DNA of 64,000 nt from G026625185 sp963727835 (GCA_963727835.1 CAVSIB010000016.1:22125-86124); one strand, 5' to 3'. Shown: positions 54,459-64,000, counted from the first letter of the stretch. Notes: generated from the letters alone by a model not told the origin. Numbers and translations are program-made.

Positions 54459-54563
54459 TAAAGTTTCGCGTTGAGATGTTGTAGAGGCACGCGAAACCGT
54501 AAATGCAAACCCGATGAGTTGTGTTTCTCCTTATTCATCAAACATATTGAGTGGGGAACTTCC

Positions 54564-56082
54564 ATGAAGGTTGAACGGCTCTGGGGATCAAGACTGAACC
54601 AAGCACCCGATAAAGAATTTATTAAATTTATTTCTGGCCGAGACATCCAGGGATTACCTCCCTGTGACGAGCTGCTTATCCCCTTTGACATCTGGGGCAG
54701 TCGCGCCCATACTATCATGCTCTGGAAACAGGGAATTATTTCGCAAAAAGATGCTCACTTAATCATCACGGGCCTTAAGGAAATCAATCAATTATTTGAG
54801 CAGGACAAATTCCCTTTAGATCCCTCTAAAGAGGATGTTCACACCAACATTGAAAGCTTTCTGATCGAAAAATATGGAATTGCCGTCGGGGGGAAGCTCC
54901 ATACTGCTCGAAGCCGCAATGATCAGGTTACGCTGGATATGACCCTGTTCTTGCGCGGAAAAAACCTCGATTTCTTGAAGCGGATCCTTCTTCTCGAAGA
55001 TTCCATCGTAAACTTGTCAAGAACTCACGCGGAAACTATCATCCCGGGCTATACTCACCACCAACATGCCATGGTAACCACCTTTGGTCATCTTATCTTC
55101 GCTTACGGAGAATCCTTCTTCCGGGATCTCTTGCGACTTAAACACTGGCATACCCTTTTTAATGCTAACCCCTTGGGTGGTGCTGCCTCCTATGGAACCA
55201 GTTTTCCGATCGATCGGGAACTCACTTCCCAGTTGTTAGGTTTTGACCGACCATCATTAAGCTCTCTTGACCTCATAACCAACCGATGGGAAGCTGAGAC
55301 TGAGTTTGCATATGCGATCTCCACTGTTATGAACCATTTAAGTGGTTTGGCTCAGACGCTCCTTTTATTTACTACCACGGAATTCGGCTTTGTTACTTTA
55401 AGCGATCGATACTGCGGGGGAAGTTCCATCATGCCGCAGAAACGAAACCCCAGCGCCTTAGAAGTAAGCAAGGCCAAAACTGCGTTAGCGCAGGGACTAT
55501 TGAGTACTCTCCTCTCGTTGAGCCGAGGATTCTTTGTAGGTTACAACCGAGACTCTCAATGGACAAAATATGTCATTATGGATTTAATCTATGAATGCTC
55601 AGAAGCTCCGACAATCATGGCTTCAGTGCTCAACACACTCACTATCAACCAAGAGAGGGCAAAGGAACTCTGCCAAAAGGGCTTTATTACTGCCACGGAT
55701 TTGATGGAGGCCTTGGCCCATGACTTTTCTCTCCCTTTACGGCAAGCAAAGATGGTTATTGAAAGAGCGGTGAAATATTCTGCATCGCACACCGCAGAAA
55801 CCGTATCCTGGGAAGGGTTTAAGGAGGGCCTTAAAAGAAATGAACCTTACCTTGGATATTTCCCCGAATTTTGTAAAGGAACAGCAAGAACCAGAAGTAG
55901 TGGTTCGCCGCCGAAAAGCGATTGGGGGCCCTGCGCCGGAAGTCTTGTTGAAAGCCGTTGATACTCTGAGATCCCACGTACAGGACGTTAAAGTGTGGCT
56001 TGCGGAAAAAGAAAACCAGCTTCAATCATCATACAAAAGCCTGGAGGATCTTGAAAAAGGTTTATTAAACCTTACGCCATGA
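54564..56082 (+). CDS. argH: Argininosuccinate lyase, frameshifted near the C-terminus
   Basis: About 506 codons, one base too long. Last step of arginine synthesis, releasing fumarate. Start chosen at MKVERLWGSRL. Fumarase-family signature SSIMPQKRNPSALE near residue 290, HTARSRNDQVTLD, and TFGHLIFAYGES. It breaks at AAAA (55833-55836); with three A it reads GLKEMNLTLDISPNFVKEQ, then VVRRRKAIGGPAPE, the usual ArgH C-terminus. The restored stop overlaps the rsmB ATG, which supports the correction. Confidence 0.92.
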
Positions 56083-57440
56083 CTACCACCACCCGGCGGA
56101 TTGCCCTTGAGATTCTCAATACTCTTGACAAAGAAGGAGTCCACGCTGATCAGTTCCTGGGTAAAGGATTTAAAAACAAACCCGAATTAACCTCTCGAGA
56201 AAAAGCTTTTATTACTGAGCTGGTCTATGGTGTCCTGAGATGGCGTGATAGCATTGACTGGGTGATAAGTACTTTTTCTACGCAACCCCACCGACCAACG
56301 AGCCGGCTCCTCCATAACTTCCTCCGGCTCGGAATCTATCAAGTGCTCTACTTAACCCACATTCCGGTTCCGATATCGGTTTCGGAAACCGTTGAAGTAG
56401 CAAAAGAAGTATTCAACGAGAAAATCGCGAAGTTGGTCAATGGCGTCCTCCGCACCGTGGAGCGCAACCGCGAGGCGCTCCCCTACCCTTCTTTTCACGA
56501 TGATCCTCGCAAGGCGATAGCGATCCAGTATTCGCATCCCTTATGGTTAGTAGAAAAATGGGTTGAACAGTATGGGGTGGAAACAACCCTCTCCCTTTGT
56601 AAAGCTAATAATACTTCTCCACCCCTCATTATTCGCACCAATACGTTAAAAATAACCAGAGCAAAGCTGATTGAGAGCCTCCATAAGGAAGGCTTGTCCT
56701 GTGAACCAACCGCATATTCTCCCGAAGGCATCCGCGTCCATCACCCTGCTGATATTACCCGCCTTTCCTCTTTCCAAAAAGGATGGTTTTTGGTGCAAGA
56801 TGAGGCTGCCCAATTAATTGCCTATTTAGTTAACCCAAAGCCCGGGGAACATCTTTTAGACCTCTGTGCAGCACCCGGAGGAAAAACTACTCACATAGCT
56901 CAATTAATGCATAATGAGGGGCATATAATCGCAATAGATATCCGACAAGATAACACTCGTCTTCTCAAAGAAAACCAATGTCGCCTCGGGATAGGAATTA
57001 TTGATCTTTTTTTGGCAGACGCTACTCGACCACTTCCCTTGTTGAAGGAAACGAGGCTCTTTGATAAGGTCCTCCTGGACATACCCTGCTCTGGCCTTGG
57101 AATCTTAAGGCGCCATCCTGATGGAAAATGGAGAAAATCGTTGGCAACCATCGCAAAACTGAAAAAAACCCAATGGGAAATTCTCAAAATTGCTTCCCAG
57201 TATGTTAAACTAGGAGGAATAATGGTTTACAGCACCTGCACGCTGAATTCTGAAGAAAACGAAGTCATGATCGAGCAATTTCTCTCGCGCCCGAGAAATG
57301 ATTTCAGGGTTGAAAATCCGCTTCCTGACTTACCTCCTCACTGTTATTCTCTCATCACCGCACAAGGGTATCTCCAGACCTTTCCCCACCGGGATTTCAT
57401 GGACGGTTTTTTTGGCGTGCGACTCCAGAAAAAGGGCTGA
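56079..57440 (+). CDS. rsmB: 16S rRNA m5C967 methyltransferase RsmB
   Basis: 453 aa. N-terminal NusB-like domain (1-140) and a C-terminal SAM-dependent domain (about 165-453). SAM motif LDLCAAPGGKTTHIA, motif IV DIPCSGLGILRRHPDGKW and motif VI YSTCTLNSEENEVM carry the two catalytic Cys. Ends PHRDFMDGFFGVRL, a normal family end. ATG overlaps the restored argH stop. Confidence 0.95.
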   Translation: MTTTTRRIALEILNTLDKEGVHADQFLGKGFKNKPELTSREKAFITELVYGVLRWRDSIDWVISTFSTQPHRPTSRLLHNFLRLGIYQVLYLTHIPVPISVSETVEVAKEVFNEKIAKLVNGVLRTVERNREALPYPSFHDDPRKAIAIQYSHPLWLVEKWVEQYGVETTLSLCKANNTSPPLIIRTNTLKITRAKLIESLHKEGLSCEPTAYSPEGIRVHHPADITRLSSFQKGWFLVQDEAAQLIAYLVNPKPGEHLLDLCAAPGGKTTHIAQLMHNEGHIIAIDIRQDNTRLLKENQCRLGIGIIDLFLADATRPLPLLKETRLFDKVLLDIPCSGLGILRRHPDGKWRKSLATIAKLKKTQWEILKIASQYVKLGGIMVYSTCTLNSEENEVMIEQFLSRPRNDFRVENPLPDLPPHCYSLITAQGYLQTFPHRDFMDGFFGVRLQKKG

Positions 57441-57441
57441 T

Positions 57442-58470
57442 TTATTTCGGCGGGTAATGCTTCTTGATTTCTTCTCTGATACATATTAACTGCCTGATTA
57501 TGTTCAGCCAGAGTAGAAGAGAAGCAGTGAGTACCATCATTCCTGGAGACAAAAAAAGGTAGTTAACATCCGCGGGATAGAGGGCCGCTTTAATCGAATC
57601 TAAGCCTGGACTTGCAATCGGCGTAGGAGGAAATCCGCAGATAAGATAGGTATTATAAGGGGTCTTTAATTTTAAATCTTCTTTGGTAAGATTGCCGTTA
57701 AAATTTTTAAGCCCAAATATTACCGTGGGATCACACTGGAGAGGCATATGGAGTTTCAATCGATTGTAAAACACTGCGGAGATAATTGGTCGTTCTTGAG
57801 GGCAGGCCGCCTCTTTTTCAATCAGGGAAGCAAGGATTATCACTTCCCTTTGAGAAAGATTTAGTTCTTGTCCCCTTTTCTTAAATTCTTCCCCATAAAC
57901 TCCGTTAAAGCGCTGCACCATGCTTCGAATGATATTTTTCTCCCCGATGTTCCGAATAAATTTATACGTATCCGGAAAGAGATATCCTTCCAAGGTTTTT
58001 GCTTGCATCCCCAGCGAGGCGATAAAGTTTGGATTATTCGCCAGGTTAATAAATCGATTTTTTTCAGCCATCCCCAGTTTTTCATATAGGGCAGCTATTT
58101 GCGCAATCGTCAACCCTTCCGGAATAGTAATACTGTAGTTGATTTGCTCTCCCCGAATTAATTTATTCAAAACCTCATGGGGAAGCATCCGGTTGGTGAG
58201 TTGATATTCCCCAGATTTTATCTGTGTATCCGCCCTCAGACTCCGGACCAAGAGATTAAAAAGAGTTTGACTGCGGATGATGCCTTTCGAGAAAAGAAGA
58301 TGAGTTACCTCATGCAGACTTATCCCCGGGGGTATCGTAATTACTTCAACAACCTCCATTTGCGGGGGAGGGGGAGCTGCAAATGATAATAATATCCCGA
58401 TGAGAGCAGGAATCCCCAAAGTCAGAATTAAACACGTAGTATTAGTAAAAACCTTTTTCATCGTGAGCAA
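57442..58470 (-). CDS. mltG: Endolytic transglycosylase MltG, frameshifted at the C-terminus
   Basis: 342 aa as read. Inner-membrane murein transglycosylase that ends glycan-strand growth. N-terminal TM helix (TTCLILTLGIPALIGILLSF), LysM-like region (VVEVITIPPGISLHEVTHLL), YceG domain (about 90-320) with the catalytic Glu in ILASLIEKEAA, and CDPTVIFG. At a run of seven A (57551-57557 on the plus strand) the frame goes wrong; with eight it reads FFVSRNDGTHCFSSTLAEHNQAV, the true MltG end. Upstream is ruvX. Confidence 0.9.
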   Translation of the reverse strand: MLTMKKVFTNTTCLILTLGIPALIGILLSFAAPPPPQMEVVEVITIPPGISLHEVTHLLFSKGIIRSQTLFNLLVRSLRADTQIKSGEYQLTNRMLPHEVLNKLIRGEQINYSITIPEGLTIAQIAALYEKLGMAEKNRFINLANNPNFIASLGMQAKTLEGYLFPDTYKFIRNIGEKNIIRSMVQRFNGVYGEEFKKRGQELNLSQREVIILASLIEKEAACPQERPIISAVFYNRLKLHMPLQCDPTVIFGLKNFNGNLTKEDLKLKTPYNTYLICGFPPTPIASPGLDSIKAALYPADVNYLFLSPGMMVLTASLLLWLNIIRQLICIREEIKKHYPPK

Positions 58471-58484
58471 GGATAGGCGAAAAA

Positions 58485-58904
58485 TCAGTTGAGCCGCCTA
58501 TGGTTATCCAAAAATCCCTGCAGGATATACACTGCGGCTAATTTATCCACAACTTCTTTCCGGCGGCGACGGCTGACATTGGCACTTATCAGGGTGCGGG
58601 TTACCGCCACAGTAGAAAATCGTTCATCCCAAACATCAACGGGTATTGCTGTTTTAACCTTCATCTCTTGGATAAAGGCTAAAACCTGCTCAGCAGATTT
58701 TCCCAAGGTACCATTCATATTTTTTGGAAGCCCAATGACAATTTTTTCCACTTTATGCTGGCTGGCAATTTCCAAGAGTTTCCGAATATCATTCTTAGGA
58801 GTGGTGCGGTTTAAGGTCGGGAGGCCTTGGGCAGTTATACCCAATTCATCACTTAAGGCTAATCCGATCCGCTTACTACCAATATCCAGTCCCAAAAATC
58901 GCAT
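58485..58904 (-). CDS. ruvX: Holliday junction resolvase-like RuvX/YqgF
   Basis: 139 aa. RNase H-fold nuclease-like protein linked to rRNA 5' processing and DNA repair. LGLDIGSKRIGLALSDE near the start with the catalytic Asp, IVIGLPKNMNGTLG, VDVWDERFSTVAV and DKLAAVYILQGFLD carrying the last acidic residue. Upstream of mltG by 14 nt, a common pairing. Confidence 0.93.
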   Translation of the reverse strand: MRFLGLDIGSKRIGLALSDELGITAQGLPTLNRTTPKNDIRKLLEIASQHKVEKIVIGLPKNMNGTLGKSAEQVLAFIQEMKVKTAIPVDVWDERFSTVAVTRTLISANVSRRRRKEVVDKLAAVYILQGFLDNHRRLN

Positions 58905-58934
58905 ATTTTTACTATCCTAATGAATTTATTATCT

Positions 58935-58964
58935 ATTTTAGTTACATAGTGTTTGAAAAAACAA
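58935..58964 (-). promoter_or_regulatory. Possible promoter of ruvX-mltG
   Basis: On the minus strand TTGTTT (58964-58959), 18-nt spacer, TAAAAT (58940-58935), about 30 nt before the ruvX ATG. Confidence 0.3.
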
Positions 58965-59034
58965 TAAAAAATTTTGGACTAAAATTTATACAATTTCCTT
59001 TCATAAGTCAATTTATTCTTGCCCATAGCACCCC

Positions 59035-59112
59035 TATAATAATATCGTCATAAGGGTCTAAAAGCCCAAGGCGGAAAAGAACCCAGCCTTATATATTTTT
59101 GGGTTGTTTTTT
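59035..59112 (+). promoter_or_regulatory. -10 element and hairpin upstream of the adenosyltransferase gene
   Basis: TATAAT at 59035-59040 is a perfect -10 but lacks a good -35. Downstream, AACCCA (59080-59085) pairs with TGGGTT (59100-59105) and is followed by T6 at 59107-59112, a weak terminator-like structure that would sit in the leader. It could be an attenuator; no cobalamin-riboswitch core is recognised. Confidence 0.25.
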
Positions 59113-59217
59113 ACGGCAATAATGAGTAAAATTAAAAAATTTCTTACCCTCGGACGAATTCTCAGGACATTTATCTTTGGAGAATTTCGCCATACCCTCC
59201 TTGAAACCAGAGGTTTG

Positions 59218-59742
59218 ATGAAACTTAACAAGGGATATGTCCATATTTATACCGGCGATGGAAAGGGGAAAACCACGGCTGCTATCGGTCTTGCCTTACG
59301 GGCAGTCGGCGCAGGCATGAAAGTATTTATTGTTCAATTTCTTAAAGGGAAGGCCTCAAGCGAATTTATTCCCTTAGCAAAGCTAAACGATTCAATCGTG
59401 TTCGTTCACTATGGGCGAGGCTGTTTAATCAAAGATAAACCAACCAAAGAAGATAAGGATTTAGCCCTTCAAGGGCTCAAAGAGGCCCGCAAAGCCATCG
59501 TCTCAGGGAAGTATGATCTCGTCATTCTGGATGAGGCCATTGTTGCGGTGTTATTCGATCTTCTTTCTCTTGATGATCTTCTCGATTTGATCAAAAAAAA
59601 GGCGGATCATGTCGAATTGGTCTTCACGGGCCGAAAAGCTCCTCCCAAACTGATTGAGGCCGCTGACTTGGTAACCGAGATGAAGGAGATTAAGCATTAT
59701 TACACGCAAGGAGTTTTAGCGCGATCCGGAATTGAGGATTGA
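59218..59742 (+). CDS. Cob(I)alamin / corrinoid adenosyltransferase (CobO/BtuR type)
   Basis: 174 aa from the ATG at 59218, the usual length; in-frame TTG (59104) and ATG (59122) would add N-terminal residues not typical of the family. P-loop enzyme transferring adenosine from ATP to Co(I) corrinoid. Starts MKLNKGYVHIYTGDGKGKTT with the atypical P-loop GDGKGKTTAAIGLALRA, VFIVQFLKG, the LVILDEAIVAV acidic motif and VFTGRKAPPKLIEAADLVTEM. No other cobalamin gene is nearby. Confidence 0.9.
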   Translation: MKLNKGYVHIYTGDGKGKTTAAIGLALRAVGAGMKVFIVQFLKGKASSEFIPLAKLNDSIVFVHYGRGCLIKDKPTKEDKDLALQGLKEARKAIVSGKYDLVILDEAIVAVLFDLLSLDDLLDLIKKKADHVELVFTGRKAPPKLIEAADLVTEMKEIKHYYTQGVLARSGIED

Positions 59743-59801
59743 GAGCAACGGTCAAGGGTGCAAAGTTTAAAAACGTGGGTTCACGTTAAAAGGTTCCCGT
59801 T

Positions 59802-61322
59802 TCAAAGGATACGGGGAAAGAGAGGAGGGATCTTTTTGAGCTCTGCTCCAGAGGGAAGATCACCCCACCTATATTTTTGGGATAAGTCTTGTTGAGTAAT
59901 TTTTTCTTTTATCCCCAGCGAATCCCACATTTTTTCTGCCGCGGCAGGCATAAAAGGAAAGACGAAAAGAGTAATGACCCGAAGAGCATCAAGAATATTG
60001 TAGATAACCATGCTCAACTCACCTTTTTTCCCTTCGTCTTTTGCTAAGGTAAAAGGTGCAGACTCGACAATATACTTATTTACTGCTGATACCAGCTCGC
60101 CGATAGCAATAAGCGCTTTCTGAAAGGCAAGCTCATTGAGAGCGTTATCAACCTGAATAAAGGTTTTTTCCTGGATATCCCTCAGTCGGTCATTTCCCTG
60201 ACCGCGAGCAGGAACCACCCCTCCAAAATACTTACTCGCCATAACGAGGCTTCGGTTCAACAAGTTTCCAAGGTCATTGGCCAAATCGCTGTTTATCCGA
60301 TTAACCATGGCTTTATGGGAAAAATCCGCATCCAGGCCAAACGGGACCTCCCGCATGAGAAAGTATCGAACCTGGTCAACTCCATAGTCATCAATTAATT
60401 TTACGGGTTCGATAAAATTTCCCAGGGACTTAGACATCTTTTTCCCTTCATGGGTCCACCAACCGTGGGCAAAAACCTTTTTAAACAGAGGAATGCCCAC
60501 CGACATAAGAAAAGTAGGCCAGTAAATAGTGTGATGACGGAGTATATCTTTTCCAATGAGGTGCACATCAGCTGGCCAGTAGCGGGTAAATTTATCCGAA
60601 TCATTCAGATATCCAGCGCCGGAGATATAATTAACCAGCGCATCAATCCAGACATAGATAATATGCCGGGCATTTCCTGGTACTGGCACACCCCATTGAA
60701 ATGACGTGCGGCTCACGCTTAAATCCCTTAACCCTTCTTTAATAAAACTGATTATTTCATTTCGCCTGCTCTCGGGCTGGATAAATTCCGGGTGATTTTC
60801 GATGTGGGTCAAGAGGTTATTTTGATACTTGGACATGCGAAAGAAATAACTCTCTTCTTTTAATTTTTCCACCTCCCGACCACAATCAGGGCACTTCCCC
60901 TCAAGTAACTGGTTTTGCGTCCAAAACGTTTCACAGGGCGTGCAATACCAATCTTCATAGTAACCCAAGTAGATATCTCCATTATCCAGTGCTTTTTTGA
61001 AAAGGAATTGCACTACCTGTTTATGCCGCTCCTCTGTGGTTCTAATAAAGTCATTATTGCTGATATTGAGTCTTACCCATAGGTCCTGGAACCTTTTTAC
61101 CACTCGGTTAGCCAAGTCGATTGGTTTCTCCCCAAAGGCTTCTGCTGATTTTTCAACTTTGTGGCCATGTTCATCAGTCCCGGTCAAAAAGAAAACGTCA
61201 TACCCGGTTAACCGTTTATACCGAGCCACTATATCCGCTGCAATAGTAGTATAAGCATGACCAATATGGGGTACATCGTTGACATAATATATGGGAGTAG
61301 TAATATAAAAAGTTTTTGTCAT
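59802..61322 (-). CDS. metG: Methionyl-tRNA synthetase
   Basis: 506 aa. Class I synthetase. YYVNDVPHIGHAYTT with HIGH, zinc-binding CTPCETFWTQNQ...CPDCGREVE, and KMSKSLGNFIEP. No C-terminal tRNA-binding EMAP domain, so it is the short form; such a domain may be on a separate protein elsewhere. It follows ricT by 14 nt. Confidence 0.96.
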   Translation of the reverse strand: MTKTFYITTPIYYVNDVPHIGHAYTTIAADIVARYKRLTGYDVFFLTGTDEHGHKVEKSAEAFGEKPIDLANRVVKRFQDLWVRLNISNNDFIRTTEERHKQVVQFLFKKALDNGDIYLGYYEDWYCTPCETFWTQNQLLEGKCPDCGREVEKLKEESYFFRMSKYQNNLLTHIENHPEFIQPESRRNEIISFIKEGLRDLSVSRTSFQWGVPVPGNARHIIYVWIDALVNYISGAGYLNDSDKFTRYWPADVHLIGKDILRHHTIYWPTFLMSVGIPLFKKVFAHGWWTHEGKKMSKSLGNFIEPVKLIDDYGVDQVRYFLMREVPFGLDADFSHKAMVNRINSDLANDLGNLLNRSLVMASKYFGGVVPARGQGNDRLRDIQEKTFIQVDNALNELAFQKALIAIGELVSAVNKYIVESAPFTLAKDEGKKGELSMVIYNILDALRVITLFVFPFMPAAAEKMWDSLGIKEKITQQDLSQKYRWGDLPSGAELKKIPPLFPRIL

Positions 61323-61336
61323 CGAAACGTTCCTTG

Positions 61337-62137
61337 TTATGAAGCCTTTTCTTTAATTTCTTCCGCCTTTATCGTGAGCAGCCGACCATCATCGAACTCT
61401 ACTAACAATGTTTTTGCGAGAACATTCTGTTTAATGACCTTGCCTTCCCCAAACGATGTCGCTATTCGACTTCCGCATTTTGGAAGATCCTTGAGAAATT
61501 CACTATAGGTACTTGCTTCATACTCTAAACAGCACAAAAGCCGTCCGCATAATCCAGAGATTTTTGTGGGATCCAAGGAAAGTCCTTGGTCTTTAGCCAT
61601 CCGAATGGTAACAGGCTCAAAATCCGGAAGGAAAGAGACACAACAAAGAGGCCGTCCGCAGCAACCAACGCCACCCATCATTTTGGCTTCGTTACGAGCG
61701 CCGATCTGCCTCATTTCTATCCGGGCATGAAACTCCGAAGCTAATTGTTTAACCAATTCGCGGAAATTGATTCTGGTCTCCGCAGTAAAAAAAAAGGTGA
61801 CCTTTTCTCCGCCCGATTGAAAGTCCACACCCACAACCTTCATGGGAAGCGCAAGTTGCTCAGCTTTCTCCTTGCATTTTTTCATGGTTTCTGCCACCTT
61901 TTTTTCTTCCTCTTCTTGCTTTTTGCGGTCCTCATCTGTCGCTAAACGGATAACCGGAGGGGTGGGATTAGAAAAAATTGCGGTGTTGAAATCCTGGGGT
62001 TCAGAAATGACCCTTCCCATCTGCGGGCCCCCCTTGGTTTCTACCACAACCAAGTCTCCAAGGTTAAAGTTCTCCTCTTTTGTATCGCATCTCAATACAA
62101 TATGTCGTTTTTCCAATTTTACCTGTGCTACTCGCAT
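61337..62137 (-). CDS. PSP1-domain protein RicT/YaaT
   Basis: 266 aa. PSP1 family. Cys motifs CCGRPLCC and GLCGRLLCCLEYE are the ligands for the iron-sulfur clusters known in the Bacillus RicAFT complex, which affects RNA processing. N-terminal GDLVVVETKGGPQMGRV. Sits between holB and metG, a conserved order in many bacteria. Whether RicA/RicF partners exist is not visible here. Confidence 0.87.
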   Translation of the reverse strand: MRVAQVKLEKRHIVLRCDTKEENFNLGDLVVVETKGGPQMGRVISEPQDFNTAIFSNPTPPVIRLATDEDRKKQEEEEKKVAETMKKCKEKAEQLALPMKVVGVDFQSGGEKVTFFFTAETRINFRELVKQLASEFHARIEMRQIGARNEAKMMGGVGCCGRPLCCVSFLPDFEPVTIRMAKDQGLSLDPTKISGLCGRLLCCLEYEASTYSEFLKDLPKCGSRIATSFGEGKVIKQNVLAKTLLVEFDDGRLLTIKAEEIKEKAS

Positions 62138-62175
62138 AACCAGTCTTTTCTATTAATCCTTATCATTAAAATTTC

Positions 62176-63184
62176 TTACCCCAAAAAAAATTCGCTCTTG
62201 GGGTTTAACGTCATGAGAATGGCTTCCAACGTTAATTGAGGGTTGGCATTGTACTCAAGCAAGTTTACTGCTGTATTTCTCGATCCCGAGTAAAGCGTTT
62301 AAAAGTCTTTCGAGACTAAAGGCACTGCTTTGCGAAGCAATGTCTTCTGTTTTATCTTTATTTAAAACACAATCAACATTCCCATAGATTTTATATAAAA
62401 CAAGATCTCTATACCAGAGACGCAAAAGATTAAGTTTTAAATCCACGTCTTCTTTGTCGCTTAAAAAATTTTCTTCTCCAACAGAAAACTTCTCATCTTC
62501 ACTTCTTGCAAAAAATCTCGATTGGTTGATCCATGAGTCCCTCAATCCCTTAAGCTGCCCCACCTTGAGTGTAAAAGCTTTTCCCGGGCTTCCTCCTGTG
62601 AGTGAAGCCATCAATAAAGAGTCCTCTCTCTCAACTCCCGCCACCCCTGCCATGATCAATTCCGAAACATCAAAAAGCGCCAGCGGCTGAAATTTAAGGT
62701 GTTGACACCGCGAAAGCACGGTCGGTAAAAGACGGTAAGGTTTTCCGGTTATCAGGATAATTACTGTATCAGGAGTTGGCTCCTCCAGGGTTTTTAAAAG
62801 CGCGTTTTCAGCTTGCAGATTCATCTTCTCCGCATCATCAATAAGACAAACTTTATATCCTCCGGAAAAGCTCTTCCGGCTTAATTCTCGTTTGAGGTTG
62901 CGGATGCTATCAATGGTAATCACGCCTTTTTCAGGCTCAACTATCATAAGGTCTGGATGGCTACCCCGGTCAACCTGGATACAGGCTAAACAGGTTCCGC
63001 AACTTTTCCCTCCACCCGAAGAACACAAAAGATTCTTTGCCAAGGCAAGTGCCGTAAAGCGTTTGCCGATACCTTCAAGGCCAGAAAAAACATATGCGTG
63101 CGCTAACCGTTTGGTGTGCACAACCTGGGTCAAAAGTTCCAGAATTTTTCGGTGGCCGCGAATCTGATCAAAATTCACTATCAA
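62176..63184 (-). CDS. holB: DNA polymerase III delta' subunit, frameshifted near the C-terminus
   Basis: About 336 codons, one base too long. Clamp-loader subunit. RGHRKILELLTQVV, P-loop-like GLEGIGKRFTALALA, zinc site CSSGGGKSCGTCLAC, then LLKTLEEPTPDTVIIL and the SRCQHLKF sensor. At AAA (62276-62278 region) one extra base ends the frame early at KLA; without it the protein continues ENTAVNLLEYNANPQLTLEA and stops at 62176. Upstream of ricT and metG. Confidence 0.9.
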
Positions 63185-63513
63185 TCCCTGTAAAGGTTTT
63201 CGTCATAACTATTCCCCACGTCTATCACATGGGGTATAAAAGTATCGTGTTTAAGGGTTCAGGGTTCACACTGCGTCCTTAGTTATCTAAAAATCCTATG
63301 CGACAGTTAAAAGAAAACTTTTTCTCCAGGATGGTATAGCCTGACATACGTGATTAATATTTATGAAATACGTTATCTCTGACGTCGGTAAAAAGCTGTA
63401 AAAATTCCTTTTTCTGAGCGTTAAAAGCACCCAGTACCCATCGCTCGATATTTTGGCTGATCAATAATAAGATTTCCCGTGAATGGCTGTCCATTAATTA
63501 AAACCAAATTTAC
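63185..63513. other. Intergenic region, no recognised feature
   Basis: No gene, RNA or repeat is supported. It lies between holB and a small minus-strand gene. Confidence 0.4.
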
Positions 63514-63782
63514 TCATTCCTTTTTGCCCCGCTTTTTTCCTGTCCCTAAATCTTCGGCGGTGGAAAGAAAAATTATATTTTTTTTATTAATAATTCGAAT
63601 CGCAGAAGGTGATTCCCTTTCAAAGAGGAAAAAGGCGGGACGATCGTTAAGAAGATCACTAATAAGTTCTTCGCGGTAACGAAAAGCAGACATGAACCCA
63701 AAAAAATCTACCCACTGATCCTTTCTCCGCCTGCCAAGTTTATGGTGAGGGGAACCTTCCTTTTGGACACTTTCAAGTCCAC
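63514..63782 (-). CDS. Small conserved protein (DUF6812-like), frameshifted
   Basis: About 89 aa. The GTG at 63780-63782 is preceded by AAAGGAG at 6 nt. The first frame reads VDLKVSKRKVPLTINLAGG and ERISG; the second DFFGFMSAFRYREELISDLL, DRPAFFLFERESPSAIRII and NKKNIIFLS. One missing G in the run GGG (plus-strand CCC, 63711-63713) joins them. The fold pattern (short strand, I/L-S-D-L-L-N-D, then I-x-x-I-N-K-x-x-I) resembles small DUF6812-type proteins. Function unknown; the family assignment is weak. Confidence 0.45.
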
Positions 63783-64000
63783 AACGTGCTCCTTTAAAAA
63801 AAGTTGAAAAATTCGTTGGTTGATCATGGAAAAAACCAAAAAAACTCGCCGCGCAATGCAATAACCATTACCTTCCTACCCTTAGGTTGGATAGTGATTC
63901 CCCTTAGGCATTGACCCATGCTAAAATATTACAGGCAGGTTAATATGTCAAGGCCAAAGGAAACGCTCCATTTTGATTGACCTCATTTTTCTTTTATACT
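63783..64000. other. Right-edge region, no recognised feature
   Basis: Upstream leader of the small minus-strand gene, then sequence running off the edge. No start codon with an RBS or RNA gene is seen. Confidence 0.35.

Noticed and set aside
58981..59112. Cobalamin riboswitch upstream of the corrinoid adenosyltransferase gene.
   Set aside because: The conserved B12-box core cannot be found, and the leader is short and A/T-rich.
1..64000. CRISPR array, prophage or integrative element.
   Set aside because: No regularly spaced repeats, integrase, attachment repeats or phage structural genes were seen.

Overview
The window reads as a diderm (Gram-negative) bacterium. It carries lipid A/LPS-modifying genes (an L-Ara4N operon, Kdo-kinase-like WaaP domains, a lipid-A-disaccharide synthase N-terminal-domain protein), osmoregulated periplasmic glucan genes (OpgG/OpgH), FtsEX with an EnvC-like activator, and a YaaT/RicT-type PSP1 protein. 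The mix of gene families and the moderate, A/T-leaning composition suggest an uncultivated lineage rather than a well-known genus; I cannot place it further from sequence alone. The standard genetic code fits, since TAG is used as a normal stop by several intact genes.

Layout. 1-3.6 kb: left-edge IS200/IS605 transposase fragment, SspB-like protein, class I/II aminotransferase, polytopic membrane protein. 3.7-10.6 kb (+): split transketolase, ftsE-ftsX-envC-like, S41 protease, two small envelope/stress proteins. 10.6-15.7 kb (-): a broken MshEN-like gene with its partner, a CgeB-like glycosyltransferase, and a 938-aa protein with two kinase domains fused to a GT4 glycosyltransferase. 16.0-29.4 kb (-): LAB_N protein and the Ara4N operon (arnB-arnC-arnT-like-arnA-arnD-arnE/F-like-arnT), preceded by two more ArnT/PMT-like genes. 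30.0-33.4 kb (+): a tightly coupled three-gene operon (alpha/beta hydrolase, MtnX-like HAD phosphatase, class III aminotransferase) followed by an IS1595-type transposase remnant. 33.5-37.2 kb (+): GT2, GT39-like and PIG-L deacetylase. 37.6-40.6 kb (-): two-component system and ribF. 40.7-47.7 kb (+): tRNA-Leu, then rpmA-obgE-proB-proA-nadD-rsfS-comF-polyprenyl synthase. 47.9-53.1 kb (+): PAP2 phosphatase and opgG-orf-opgH. 53.2-57.4 kb (+): argG-argH-rsmB. 57.4-63.8 kb: mltG-ruvX (-), cobO-type adenosyltransferase (+), metG-ricT-holB (-), and a small conserved protein (-).

The main theme is cell-envelope building: sugar-nucleotide and undecaprenyl-phosphate chemistry, membrane glycosyltransferases, sugar/lipid kinases, deacetylases, periplasmic glucans and murein turnover. 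Housekeeping operons flank this material.

A striking technical or biological feature is that about eleven genes, including argH, holB and mltG, are interrupted by exactly one single-base indel, and the missing half continues cleanly in another frame. I annotate these as whole genes and flag the site. Uncorrected sequencing error is the simplest reading; gene decay is the alternative.
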